48,206 nucleotides of DNA, from NCBI GenBank assembly GCA_947489585.1, contig CANLEE010000018.1:1-48206 (forward strand), in the 5' to 3' direction. The DNA comes from an uncultured Psychroserpens sp. GTDB taxonomy: Bacteria; Bacteroidota; Bacteroidia; Flavobacteriales; Flavobacteriaceae. Position numbers and translations under genes: made by a program. This document shows, piece after piece, positions 24,667 through 33,298 of this stretch (positions are counted from its first letter, which is position 1; the number at the start of each line of letters is the position of its first letter). Under the pieces are notes generated by a model that saw nothing but the letters and a program-made list of their open reading frames with translations, searched no databases and was not told the origin of the DNA.

Positions 24667-25899
24667 ATGAAAACGCCTCTCCTCACGGTGTTTACCCTGC
24701 TTTTTTGTATGGTATATTCACCTACGCTTTTAAATTTGGATTCTACTGATAACAATTCTGAGCGTATAGACAAACTCAACAAAAGCGGACTAGAATTTTA
24801 TGTCTACTCTTCTAACATTAATACGAAATACTCTGAAATTCCTTCAGCTGTTTTTAGAAACAAGCTTATTATCGTCTCTTCCAAAAAAATTGGTGGTTTA
24901 GGCAATGGTATAGATAGGTATACTAATGAACCATATACTGAATTGTTTTGTTTAGATGTTGATGCTTACGGCACTGTAAAAAACCCGCTGTTCTTTTCTA
25001 GAATTTTAAACACAAAAAACAATGAAGGTCAGCTTGCTTTTTCGCCCGATGAACAAACAGCATATTATACAAGAAGTAAACGAGAGAACTCACAAAATTA
25101 TCAGTTATATAAAGCTGTTTTAGAAGAAGGTTCCAATGGAAATTGGCATAACGAAACTGAATTAGCAATTAGTAATTATCAGTATTCTATTGAAAATCCA
25201 CATGTTTCAGTTGACGGCACTCAATTGTTCTTTTCATCAAATATGCCAGGAACTTATGGTGGTTTTGACTTGTATGTCGCAAATATCAATTCAGATGGCA
25301 CGCTTTCAGAAGCTGTTAATTTAGGCCCAACAGTTAATACTATACGAGATGATAAATTTCCGCATACGTCAAAAGATGGGAAAAAATTATTCTTCTCTTC
25401 TGAAGGTCATAACAGTATTGGAGGTTTTGATATTTTTGTAAGCTCTATTTCTGAAGGCACACTTAAAACACCACGTCAATTAGGAAGTAATATCAATTCT
25501 AAATTTGATGAAATTGCTTTTATGTTTACAAATGACAATCAAGGGTTTTTCTCTTCAAATAAAAAAGAAGGTAAAGGAAGTTTTGATATGTATCGTTTTA
25601 AATCAAATGTGATTTATCAGCAACTACAAGGTATTGTTGTTAATGAAAAGAATGAGCCATTACCAAATACAACAGTTGTACTATTAGACACAGAGGGCAA
25701 TGAACTTGAACGACAAAAAACAGGAATTGATGCCCATTATAGTTTTAAAGTAAAAGCTTATGAAAATTATGCTATTAAAGCATTGAAAAAAGGCTTTATA
25801 AGTTTAGAGTCTAGGTTTTCCTCCTATCAAACTGAAACTATTATTTACAAGGAAGTTTTAAAACTATCATCAAAAGTATCCGCAATTAGCAATGAGTAA
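24667..25899 (+). CDS. PD40 beta-propeller envelope protein with carboxypeptidase-regulatory domain
   Basis: A 410-residue exported protein (signal peptide MKTPLLTVFTLLFCMVYSPT). PD40/WD40-like propeller blades recur as LFFSSNMPGTYGGFDLYVA, LFFSSEGHNSIGGFDIFVS and GFFSSNKKEGKGSFDMYRF. A carboxypeptidase-D regulatory-like beta-sandwich follows (LQGIVVNEKNEPLPNTTVVL, about 318-400). In many Bacteroidota relatives a C-terminal OmpA peptidoglycan-binding domain follows; here the protein stops right after the sandwich. It is probably periplasmic or outer-membrane associated. The leader contains an inverted repeat TTTTGGG...CCCAAAA (about 24620-24656). Confidence 0.85.
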   Translation: MKTPLLTVFTLLFCMVYSPTLLNLDSTDNNSERIDKLNKSGLEFYVYSSNINTKYSEIPSAVFRNKLIIVSSKKIGGLGNGIDRYTNEPYTELFCLDVDAYGTVKNPLFFSRILNTKNNEGQLAFSPDEQTAYYTRSKRENSQNYQLYKAVLEEGSNGNWHNETELAISNYQYSIENPHVSVDGTQLFFSSNMPGTYGGFDLYVANINSDGTLSEAVNLGPTVNTIRDDKFPHTSKDGKKLFFSSEGHNSIGGFDIFVSSISEGTLKTPRQLGSNINSKFDEIAFMFTNDNQGFFSSNKKEGKGSFDMYRFKSNVIYQQLQGIVVNEKNEPLPNTTVVLLDTEGNELERQKTGIDAHYSFKVKAYENYAIKALKKGFISLESRFSSYQTETIIYKEVLKLSSKVSAISNE

Positions 25900-26116
25900 T
25901 GCTGTGCACTTTTAAAAATCCGATGAACGGCAATGAATTTTCCCACACAACGAATATTTATTGATGTTCATCCAAAACAGAGTAAAGTCGTTTTTATTCT
26001 GGAATTAATGCACCTATATTTACGATGTCTTAAAAAAACACCTCTTTGTAAGAGGCTCAAAATTGATAAAAAATATTTTAGATATTGTTTAGCAATATTA
26101 ATTTTTAAATCCAAAT
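25900..26116. other. Intergenic region without a convincing gene
   Basis: The gap between the PD40 gene and the clpX end is 275 bp, filled on its right by a terminator. A 61-codon frame at 25933 has no start context and no family. TATATTTA at about 26013-26020 resembles a weak -7 element. A small hairpin CCTCTT-TGT-AAGAGG follows at about 26041-26055, so a short RNA ending at the terminator is possible but unproven. Confidence 0.35.
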
Positions 26117-26151
26117 AAAAACCACTCCTGGGAAAGAGTGGTTTTCTTTTT
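26117..26151. terminator. Bidirectional Rho-independent terminator
   Basis: The stem AACCACTC / GAGTGGTT (26120-26127 with 26136-26143) has an 8-nt loop, TTTTCTTTTTT on the right and AAATAAAA on the left. It can end the clpP-clpX transcript on the - strand and transcripts from the + strand. Confidence 0.8.
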
Positions 26152-26174
26152 TAAGCACATCTGAAAATTTAAAA

Positions 26175-27407
26175 TTAAGAGACTGCTTTAAGTTTTTTAA
26201 GGGTTGTTTTCGTCAATTTACTTTCAGCATAAGATTTAGTGACATTCAGTTTTTTCTCGTCAGAACTCGGCATTTCAAACATAGCATCAGTTAAAATCTC
26301 CTCACACAATGAACGCAAACCTCTTGCTCCTAATTTATACTCTATCGCCTTTCTAACAATAAACTCTAAAGCGCCTTCAGTGATTGAAAACTCAACATCA
26401 TCCATAGCAAACAATTTTTTGTACTGCTTAACAATAGCATTCTTAGGCTCTGTTAAAATAGCTCTCAATGTATTTGCATCTAGAGGATCCATGTAGGTTA
26501 GCACAGGAAGACGTCCAATAATTTCTGGAATTAACCCAAAGTCTTTTAAATCTTTCGGAATAATATATTGTAACATATTATCAGGATCTGCAATTTCATC
26601 ATCATGAGATGCTTTATATCCAATTGCAGCCATATTTAATCGTTTAGAAATATGACGTTCTATACCATCAAAGGCACCACCAGCAATAAATAAAATATGC
26701 TCAGTATTAACTTCAATAAATTTTTGATCAGGATGTTTACGACCTCCTTTTGGCGGCACATTAACAACCGTTCCTTCTAATAACTTTAACAAGGCTTGTT
26801 GTACACCTTCTCCAGAAACGTCTCTTGTAATTGATGGATTATCACTCTTACGGGCAATTTTATCTATCTCATCAATAAAGACAATACCTCTTTCGGCTTT
26901 TTCTAGATTGTAATCTGCAGCTTGAAGTAAGCGTGTTAAAATGCTTTCGACATCTTCTCCAACATAACCCGCTTCAGTTAACACGGTTGCATCAACAATG
27001 GCAAGCGGCACATTAAGCATTCTAGCTACCGTTTTTGCCATTAAGGTTTTACCTGTTCCTGTTTGACCAACCATAATGATGTTTGATTTTTGAATTTCAA
27101 TATCATCATCTGTTGGTGGTTGCAATAAACGTTTGTAATGATTATACACCGCTACAGACATTACTTTTTTAGTATGCTCTTGACCAATAATATATTCATC
27201 AAGAAATGCTTTAATCTGTTGCGGTTTTTTAAGCATTAACTCTGAAGACAGCTCTGCATTATCAGATTGTTTAGACTCTTCTAAAACAATACCATGTGCT
27301 TGCTCGATGCATCGATCACATATGTGCGCATCTAAGCCAGCAATCAACAGATTGGTCTCCGGTTTTTTTCTACCACAAAATGAACATTCTAATTCTTCCT
27401 TTGCCAT
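26175..27407 (-). CDS. clpX: ATP-dependent Clp protease ATPase subunit ClpX
   Basis: A 410-residue AAA+ unfoldase that feeds substrates to ClpP. The N-terminal zinc-binding domain has CSFCGRKKPETN...CDRC (residues 9-33). The AAA+ module has Walker A GQTGTGKT (about 113-120), Walker B IVFIDEIDKIAR, the pore loop in AGYVGEDV and the ClpP-docking loop region around IGF-equivalent residues. Length and order are standard. It lies 53 bp after clpP in the tig-clpP-clpX run. Confidence 0.97.
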   Translation of the reverse strand: MAKEELECSFCGRKKPETNLLIAGLDAHICDRCIEQAHGIVLEESKQSDNAELSSELMLKKPQQIKAFLDEYIIGQEHTKKVMSVAVYNHYKRLLQPPTDDDIEIQKSNIIMVGQTGTGKTLMAKTVARMLNVPLAIVDATVLTEAGYVGEDVESILTRLLQAADYNLEKAERGIVFIDEIDKIARKSDNPSITRDVSGEGVQQALLKLLEGTVVNVPPKGGRKHPDQKFIEVNTEHILFIAGGAFDGIERHISKRLNMAAIGYKASHDDEIADPDNMLQYIIPKDLKDFGLIPEIIGRLPVLTYMDPLDANTLRAILTEPKNAIVKQYKKLFAMDDVEFSITEGALEFIVRKAIEYKLGARGLRSLCEEILTDAMFEMPSSDEKKLNVTKSYAESKLTKTTLKKLKAVS

Positions 27408-27460
27408 AAATAGTTATAAAGCTTAGTATTTCCGAGGGAAAATAATAAGCGTTTGTTCTT

Positions 27461-28135
27461 TTATCCTCTTGATAGCACTTCGTCTATCATTCCGTATTCT
27501 TTAGCTTTATCAGCTTTCATCCAGTAATCACGATCACTATCTTCGTAGATTTTGTCATAATCTTGTCCTGAATGCTTACTAATAATTTTATACAACTCCT
27601 CTTTAAGCGTCAATATTTCGCGTGCTGTAATTTCAATATCACTCGCTTGCCCTTGTGCGCCTCCTAAAGGTTGGTGAATCATCACACGAGAATGTGTTAA
27701 CCCACTACGTTTTCCTTTTTCACCTGCACACAATAAAACAGCTCCCATTGATGCCGCCATTCCAGTACAAATTGTTGCAACATCAGGTTTAATCAATTGC
27801 ATGGTATCATAAATACCTAAACCAGCATAAACACTTCCTCCTGGAGAGTTGATATATATTTGAATGTCTTTAGAGGCATCTGTACTTTCTAAAAACAGTA
27901 ATTGTGCTTGAATAATATTGGCTACCTGATCATTAATTGCAGTACCCATAAAAATAATACGATCCATCATTAAACGCGAGAATACATCAAAAATAGCGAT
28001 GTTCATTTGGCGTTCTTCAATAATGTTAGGTGTTAGACCTGTTGGATACATACTACTAACTATTTTATTGTAATATGTACTGCTAATACCTTGATCTTTT
28101 ATTGCGAATTTTTCAAATTCTTTTCCGTAATCCAT
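27461..28135 (-). CDS. clpP: ATP-dependent Clp protease proteolytic subunit ClpP
   Basis: A 224-residue serine peptidase that forms the tetradecameric proteolytic chamber. The active-site regions are INSPGGSVYAG, the nucleophile Ser in GMAASMGAVLLCAG, and His in SRVMIHQPLGGAQG with the later Asp. The N-terminal extension of about 30 residues (FEKFAIKDQGISSTYYNKIV) is usual for Bacteroidota ClpP and may be processed. It lies 88 bp downstream of tig and 53 bp upstream of clpX. Confidence 0.97.
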   Translation of the reverse strand: MDYGKEFEKFAIKDQGISSTYYNKIVSSMYPTGLTPNIIEERQMNIAIFDVFSRLMMDRIIFMGTAINDQVANIIQAQLLFLESTDASKDIQIYINSPGGSVYAGLGIYDTMQLIKPDVATICTGMAASMGAVLLCAGEKGKRSGLTHSRVMIHQPLGGAQGQASDIEITAREILTLKEELYKIISKHSGQDYDKIYEDSDRDYWMKADKAKEYGMIDEVLSRG

Positions 28136-28223
28136 AGATTTTCCTTAAATCATTTATTGTGAAACAAAAAGCGTAAGACTTCACAGTCTTACGCTCAAAT
28201 ATACTAATTTATACTGTAAACGA

Positions 28224-29546
28224 TTAACTGTAGAACTCTTTTACAAAATCATCGTAAGTTATTTCTTTTGTCTTAAGGTTCGCTTCAGATTTGTATAGAT
28301 TTAACAAATTAGTGCTCATCAATTGTTCTGATAAACGCTTAACCTCATCTTTATTAGATAAGATTCTTGCAGCAATACCTTCTAATTCTTCATCTGATGG
28401 GTCCATTTGACCAAACTGTGCCATTTGCGCTTTGATCATCTCTTTAGCATGGCTTTGTAAATCTTCAAATTTCACTTGAAGGTCATACTTTTCAATTAAT
28501 TTACCTTCAATTAATTGGTAACGCATACTCTTTTCAGACTTTTCATATTCTTCTTTAGCTTGCTCTGCATCCATTTCAGTTTCACCTGCTGTTTGCATCC
28601 ATTTTTGTAAAAACTCTGCTGGCAAATCAAACTTTGTGTTTTCTACTAAACTTTCAGTAACGTCATTTAATAGTTTTTGATCGCCTTGTTGTGCAAATTG
28701 CTTTTCGGAATCTTCCTTGATTTTTTCTTTTAATTCAGTAACAGACGTCACGATTCCTTTTCCAAATAATTTATCAAATAACTCTTGGTCTAAATCTGCC
28801 AATTCTCTTGAATTGATTTCATTAATCGTGAAAGTTACTTCAATTTCTAAACCATGAGCATCATCATGAGGCACTTTTAAAAAAGTCATTAAATCATGAT
28901 CATCGCTAAACAAGCCTTTTGTTTTTAATGTAATCACATCACCAACTTTAGCACCTACAAATTTCTTAGCAGTCGCTTTCCCTTTAAATTTATCTAAAGT
29001 GATCATTGTTGAATTATTGATCTCTTTTTCTTCGTTAGCAAATACACCTGTAATTTCAGAATCATTAGCCACTTCAGTTTCAGAAACGATTTTACCGTAT
29101 TGCTTTCTGATATGCTCAACCTGACCGTCTAGCATTTTATCATCAGCAACGATATTATAATGTGTGATAGCTTTCTTACTTTTTAAGTTCACTTCAAACT
29201 CAGGTGCTAATCCTAATTCGAACTCAAAAGAAAAGGCATCAGCATCCCAATCTAAATCATCTTGAGGTTTTGGTAATGGATTACCTAAAACATCTAATTT
29301 TTCTTCAGTTAAATACTTTCCTAAAGCATCTTGTAAAAGCTTGTTAACTTCATCAACCAAAACAGCTTTACCGTATTGCTTTTTTACCATAGTCATTGGC
29401 ACATGACCTTTCCTAAAACCAGGTATGTTAGCCGATTTACGGTAATCGCTTAATATTTTTTCTACTTTATCACTATAATCTTCTTTAGCGATATCTACTT
29501 TTACCACTGCATTTAATGCATCGATGTTTTCTCTTGTAATATTCAT
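28224..29546 (-). CDS. tig: Trigger factor (ribosome-associated chaperone)
   Basis: A 440-residue chaperone that binds nascent chains at the ribosome exit. The ribosome-binding signature is IPGFRKGHVP (about 42-51). A degenerate FKBP-like middle (about 150-240) and a long helical C-terminal chaperone domain follow. ATG 29546 (MNITRENIDALNAVVKVDI) is the proper start; a longer frame reaches 29627 through the promoter region. A -7 element lies 50 bp upstream. It heads the tig-clpP-clpX run. Confidence 0.95.
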   Translation of the reverse strand: MNITRENIDALNAVVKVDIAKEDYSDKVEKILSDYRKSANIPGFRKGHVPMTMVKKQYGKAVLVDEVNKLLQDALGKYLTEEKLDVLGNPLPKPQDDLDWDADAFSFEFELGLAPEFEVNLKSKKAITHYNIVADDKMLDGQVEHIRKQYGKIVSETEVANDSEITGVFANEEKEINNSTMITLDKFKGKATAKKFVGAKVGDVITLKTKGLFSDDHDLMTFLKVPHDDAHGLEIEVTFTINEINSRELADLDQELFDKLFGKGIVTSVTELKEKIKEDSEKQFAQQGDQKLLNDVTESLVENTKFDLPAEFLQKWMQTAGETEMDAEQAKEEYEKSEKSMRYQLIEGKLIEKYDLQVKFEDLQSHAKEMIKAQMAQFGQMDPSDEELEGIAARILSNKDEVKRLSEQLMSTNLLNLYKSEANLKTKEITYDDFVKEFYS

Positions 29547-29596
29547 TGTATCTACTATAAGCCCTAAAAGGCATTTTTTTACGTTAAAAAGGGCTG

Positions 29597-29604
29597 CAAA
29601 AATA
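29597..29604 (-). promoter_or_regulatory. Promoter -7 element of tig
   Basis: On the - strand TATTTTTG (29604-29597) matches TAnnTTTG exactly, and TTG (29624-29622) stands 17 bp upstream as a -33 candidate. The resulting leader of about 45 nt contains AGCCCT...AGGGCT, a possible small hairpin. Confidence 0.5.
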
Positions 29605-29651
29605 CAAATTTTTTTGCAACACAACACTATTTTAACTGACTGTGTTTGAGA

Positions 29652-30002
29652 CTACTTTTTCTTTTCTTTCTTCAAAAACGAATAGGCAATAGATTGTGAT
29701 ATAGACAACAAGATACTAAACAGTAAAGCTGTCCAAAAGCCATTTACACTAAAACCATCAATAAACCTATCTGCCAATAAGATGATACAAGCATTTATGA
29801 CAAATAAAAACAAACCTAAAGTCATAATTGTAATAGGTATGGTTAATATGACTAAAATGGGTTTAACAATTGCATTAAGTAAGGCTAAAACGACAGCGAC
29901 AATAAGTGCTGCCTCATAACCGTTCACAGCGACACCTTTTAAAAAATGAGATAGTAACATTACAATACCAGCGGTAATTAAAAGTCGGAGTAGAAGATTC
30001 AT
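29652..30002 (-). CDS. Phage-holin-family (Pfam Phage_holin_4_2) small membrane protein
   Basis: A 116-residue membrane protein with about four hydrophobic helices (LLRLLITAGIVMLLSHFL, EAALIVAVVLALLNAIVKPI, IPITIMTLGLFLFVINACII, FWTALLFSILLSISQSIAYS). The NAIVKPILVILTIPITI segment with its conserved Asn and Pro is characteristic. Despite the family name these proteins are chromosomal in many phyla and there is no prophage here; the function is unknown. The start is ATG 30002, 11 bp after the alpha/beta hydrolase stop, so the two are probably cotranscribed. Confidence 0.85.
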   Translation of the reverse strand: MNLLLRLLITAGIVMLLSHFLKGVAVNGYEAALIVAVVLALLNAIVKPILVILTIPITIMTLGLFLFVINACIILLADRFIDGFSVNGFWTALLFSILLSISQSIAYSFLKKEKKK

Positions 30003-30013
30003 ATCAAAACTAT

Positions 30014-30787
30014 TTAGTTGTTTAACGTAAGGAAATTTATCACAGCCTGATAAAAGTCGGCCGGATTTTCGGCATGTAACCAATGGCCTGCATTGGATAT
30101 CGTTTCAATTTCAGCAAGCGGAAAATGTTGCTTTATTAATCGTTCGTCTGTTGTCATCACATACTCACTTTTATCACCTCTAAGAAATAACGTTGGATTT
30201 TCAAATTTAGCATGTGCAGGAAGTGCTTCTCCAACTTCGGAAACATTCTCTTTCAAAACTTCCAAATTAATTCGTAAAGCCAATTGCCCTTTTTCAATCC
30301 AATACAGGTTTTTGAGCAAGAACATACGAGTGCCTATTTCAGAAACATATTGTGATAATAATGTGTCGGCTGCTCCTCTACTTGTAATCTCAGAAAAATC
30401 TAAAGCACTCAATCCAGCAAGAATTGCATCGTGATGTATGGGATAAAAACGCGGACTGATATCTGCCACTAAAAGTTTTGATACACGCTCTGGGTATTCA
30501 GTAGCAAAGAGCATGGCCGTTTTTCCTCCCATTGAATGTCCTAAAAGGATTATATTTTCTAAATCATGGGTATCACAATAGTGTTTTAAATCCTCGGCTA
30601 AAACTTCATAATTAAATTCATCATGATGAAAACTACGCCCATGATTACGTTGGTCTACGAGATGCATCTCAAAACCAGCGTCACTAAATTTCTTTCCAAG
30701 TGTTTTCCAATTATCAGACATTCCTAGAAATCCGTGAAGTATGATAAAGGGTTGTCCTTCACCTATAATATTTGAGTGTAATGTCAT
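30014..30787 (-). CDS. Alpha/beta hydrolase (YbfF-like esterase)
   Basis: A 257-residue alpha/beta-hydrolase. The oxyanion region is ILHGFLGMSDNW, the nucleophile elbow LLGHSMGGKTAM (Ser about 98), the acid is near FLRGDKSEYV and the His in SNAGHWLHAENP. DQRNHGRS is the second family signature. Characterised YbfF-type relatives hydrolyse short acyl esters; the substrate is unknown. It is followed 11 bp later by the small membrane protein gene. Confidence 0.9.
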   Translation of the reverse strand: MTLHSNIIGEGQPFIILHGFLGMSDNWKTLGKKFSDAGFEMHLVDQRNHGRSFHHDEFNYEVLAEDLKHYCDTHDLENIILLGHSMGGKTAMLFATEYPERVSKLLVADISPRFYPIHHDAILAGLSALDFSEITSRGAADTLLSQYVSEIGTRMFLLKNLYWIEKGQLALRINLEVLKENVSEVGEALPAHAKFENPTLFLRGDKSEYVMTTDERLIKQHFPLAEIETISNAGHWLHAENPADFYQAVINFLTLNN

Positions 30788-30851
30788 CTTGTTTTAAATT
30801 AATTGTATTACTATATGCATTTCAACTGCGCTCCATGTGACAATAGAAATT

Positions 30852-31565
30852 CTATTGCAATTTCTGTAAATACATTTGAACCACATTTTCGACGCCTAAA
30901 TACAAACTTTCAGATATTAAAGCATGACCGATAGAAACCTCTAATAATCCAGGAATATGATCTTTAAAAAACTTAATATTATCTAAAGACAAATCGTGTC
31001 CTGCATTAACGCCAATACCAATTTCATTTGAAAATTCGGCAGCCTTAATAAAAGGTGCAATCGCTTTCTCATTTCCTAAACCATATTGGTGTGCAAATAC
31101 TTCTGTGTAGAGTTCTATACGATCTGTTCCGGTAGCTTTAGCACCTTCAACCATCTCTAAAACTGGGTCCACAAATATGGAGGTACGGATACCATTTGAT
31201 TTGAATTCTGAAATGACTTCAGTTAAAAAACTTTTATGCATAATTGTATCCCAACCAGCATTTGAGGTCAATGCATCTACAGCATCAGGAACTAAAGTGA
31301 CTTGAGTTGGCTTGACTTCTAACACCAAATCCATAAACGATTTTATAGGATTCCCTTCTACGTTATACTCTGTATACACTTCCGATTTTAAATCACGTGT
31401 ATCTTGATAACGAATATGGCGTTCATCTGGCCTTGGATGTACAGTAACGCCTTCGGCTCCAAAGCGCTGCACATCTTTTGCAAACTGGACTACATTTGGC
31501 GTATTTCCACCTCTTGAGTTTCGCAATGTAGCTATCTTATTAATATTTACACTTAACTTCGTCAT
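30852..31565 (-). CDS. pdxJ: Pyridoxine 5'-phosphate synthase
   Basis: A 237-residue TIM-barrel enzyme that condenses 1-deoxyxylulose 5-phosphate with 3-amino-2-oxopropyl phosphate to make pyridoxine 5'-phosphate (vitamin B6). Signatures: LSVNINKIATLRNSRGG at the N-terminus, GVTVHPRPDERHIRYQD with the catalytic His, and GIGVNAGHDLSLDNI near the end. ATG 31565 is chosen over a frame extension to 31595 that would run into the promoter element. It is divergent from the CBS gene. Confidence 0.96.
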   Translation of the reverse strand: MTKLSVNINKIATLRNSRGGNTPNVVQFAKDVQRFGAEGVTVHPRPDERHIRYQDTRDLKSEVYTEYNVEGNPIKSFMDLVLEVKPTQVTLVPDAVDALTSNAGWDTIMHKSFLTEVISEFKSNGIRTSIFVDPVLEMVEGAKATGTDRIELYTEVFAHQYGLGNEKAIAPFIKAAEFSNEIGIGVNAGHDLSLDNIKFFKDHIPGLLEVSIGHALISESLYLGVENVVQMYLQKLQ

Positions 31566-31584
31566 ATATCCATAATTTAGATTA

Positions 31585-31592
31585 CAAAAATA
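31585..31592 (-). promoter_or_regulatory. Promoter -7 element of pdxJ
   Basis: TATTTTTG on the - strand matches TAnnTTTG exactly and ends 20 bp before ATG 31565, predicting a leader of about 13 nt. No convincing -33 TTG is at the expected place. Confidence 0.4.
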
Positions 31593-31654
31593 CAAAGTAG
31601 TTGATGCTTATTGTGGTTATTTTTAATTAATTTGCAGTAGAATTTAAGACCAAT

Positions 31655-32311
31655 ATGCCTTTACAAGAATACATTATCAACGATATAAAACCACTCAACA
31701 TTACTGACAAGGTTAGTGAAGTTCAACTCTTATTTAATGAGTTGACCTATTCTCATATTCCTGTAAAGAGTAATGATGTTTATCAAGGTTGTATTTCTGA
31801 AACTGATGCGCATTGTTTTGAGTCTCAAAAAACAATTGCTGATTGTAATTATGCATTAGATGGTTTTTTTGTTAGGCAAAATACCAATTGGTTAGACGTT
31901 CTTGAAACTTTTGCTCAAAACTCCTGCAATATTATGCCTGTGTTAGATAAGCATAATAATTATCTAGGCTATTATGAGCTTGGTGACATTATAGGTTTAT
32001 TTAATGAAACACCATTTTTCTCAGAACCTGGTGGAATTTTAATTGTTGAAAAAGGCATTCAAGATTATTCGTTTAGTGAAATTAGCCAAATTGTAGAATC
32101 TAATGATGCCAAAATTTTAGGTGCTTTTGTTTCTAAGATGGAAAGTGACGTGATACAAATCACTTTAAAAATCGGAAATGCAGGTCTTAACGATGTCATT
32201 CATACGTTTAGACGTTACAGTTATAATATCATTTCTGGTCATGAGGAAGACACTTATGTCGAAAACTTGAAAGAGCGTTCTGAATATCTTAAGAAATACT
32301 TAGACATATAA
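31655..32311 (+). CDS. CBS-domain protein
   Basis: A 218-residue protein with a CBS pair (about residues 10-130: VQLLFNELTYSHIPVKSNDVYQGCISETDAH and VLETFAQNSCNIMPVLDKHNNYLGYYELGDI). The following region (about 135-210) resembles an ACT-like regulatory fold (GILIVEKGIQDYSFSEISQIV). CBS pairs bind adenine nucleotides. It ends 2 bp before nadK, so the two are very likely cotranscribed, and it might sense nucleotides in connection with NADP synthesis. Confidence 0.85.
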   Translation: MPLQEYIINDIKPLNITDKVSEVQLLFNELTYSHIPVKSNDVYQGCISETDAHCFESQKTIADCNYALDGFFVRQNTNWLDVLETFAQNSCNIMPVLDKHNNYLGYYELGDIIGLFNETPFFSEPGGILIVEKGIQDYSFSEISQIVESNDAKILGAFVSKMESDVIQITLKIGNAGLNDVIHTFRRYSYNIISGHEEDTYVENLKERSEYLKKYLDI

Positions 32312-32313
32312 CA

Positions 32314-33189
32314 ATGAAAGTAGCGGTTTACAGTCAGTATTATTCAGGGAAATCATTCAAATCATTTGAAGATCTTATTAGTGTACTTCGGAAAAATGAT
32401 GCTGAAATTTATATTGAAGCGTCTTTTTATGAACATATCAATTCTGAAATAAAAGCATTAGATAGCACTCACACGTTTTCAGAATTAAACGATAGTTATG
32501 ACCTTTTAATTAGTGTTGGTGGTGATGGTACTATTTTAAGAGCCGTCACTTATGTTAGAGATTTTTCAATACCAATTGTAGGTATCAATACAGGACGACT
32601 TGGGTTTTTAGCTACAATACAAACTGATGATATTGAGGTTGCTATTGAACATATTCTCAACGGAAACTATAAAACTTCAGAGCGCACGTTGCTTAGCGTT
32701 GAAACGCATCCTAAAAACAACGATTTACAAGAGACCAATTTCGCATTGAACGAAATTGCTGTGAGTCGAAAAAACACAACATCTATGATTAGAGTAGAAA
32801 CTCATTTAAATGATGAGTATTTAACATCATATTGGGCTGACGGACTTATTGTAGCAACGCCTACAGGGTCTACTGGATATTCTTTAAGTTGTGGCGGACC
32901 AGTAATAACACCTCAAGCTAATAGCTTTGTATTAACACCAATTGCACCTCATAATTTAAATGCAAGACCCTTAGTGATTCCTGATGACACTATTGTACAA
33001 TTAAAAGTAGATGGTAGAGAGGACCAGCATTTAATGTCATTAGATTCGAGAATAGTAACCCTTTCTAATGCTACATTAATCACTATAAAAAAAGCCAATT
33101 TCAAAATTAAAATGGTAGAACTTCTTAACGAAAGTTTTTTAGATACATTAAGAAAGAAAATGCTTTGGGGAGAAGACAAGCGTAATTAA
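32314..33189 (+). CDS. nadK: NAD kinase
   Basis: A 291-residue ATP-NAD kinase that makes NADP. The catalytic GGDGT motif is in LISVGGDGTILRA (about 68-80), followed by NTGRLGFLA, NEIAVSR and the Gly-rich TPTGSTGYSLSCGGP (about 184-198) that binds the dinucleotide. Size and order are standard. It is cotranscribed with the CBS gene 2 bp upstream and lies before the porG-uppS-bamA cluster. Confidence 0.96.
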   Translation: MKVAVYSQYYSGKSFKSFEDLISVLRKNDAEIYIEASFYEHINSEIKALDSTHTFSELNDSYDLLISVGGDGTILRAVTYVRDFSIPIVGINTGRLGFLATIQTDDIEVAIEHILNGNYKTSERTLLSVETHPKNNDLQETNFALNEIAVSRKNTTSMIRVETHLNDEYLTSYWADGLIVATPTGSTGYSLSCGGPVITPQANSFVLTPIAPHNLNARPLVIPDDTIVQLKVDGREDQHLMSLDSRIVTLSNATLITIKKANFKIKMVELLNESFLDTLRKKMLWGEDKRN

Positions 33190-33273
33190 GCACAAAACAT
33201 GCAATAAAACCTTATAAAATCTGTTTTCTGTAAGACTATTTGCCACAAATTACGATAGGCAATTCATATTTAT

Positions 33274-33281
33274 TATATTTG
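33274..33281 (+). promoter_or_regulatory. Candidate -7 promoter element of porG
   Basis: TATATTTG is an exact TAnnTTTG match, 18 bp before ATG 33299, which predicts a leader of only about 10 nt. It lies in the 109-bp gap after nadK. Confidence 0.5.
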
Positions 33282-33298
33282 CAAACTTTTAAAATTTT

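Noticed and set aside
25933..26118. A 61-codon reading frame after the PD40 gene.
   Set aside because: No ribosome-binding context, family or signal; it runs into the terminator and its composition looks non-coding.
29652..30002. Phage-holin-family gene as evidence of a prophage.
   Set aside because: It is a chromosomal family common in bacteria, and its neighbours (hydrolase, tig, clpP) are housekeeping genes.
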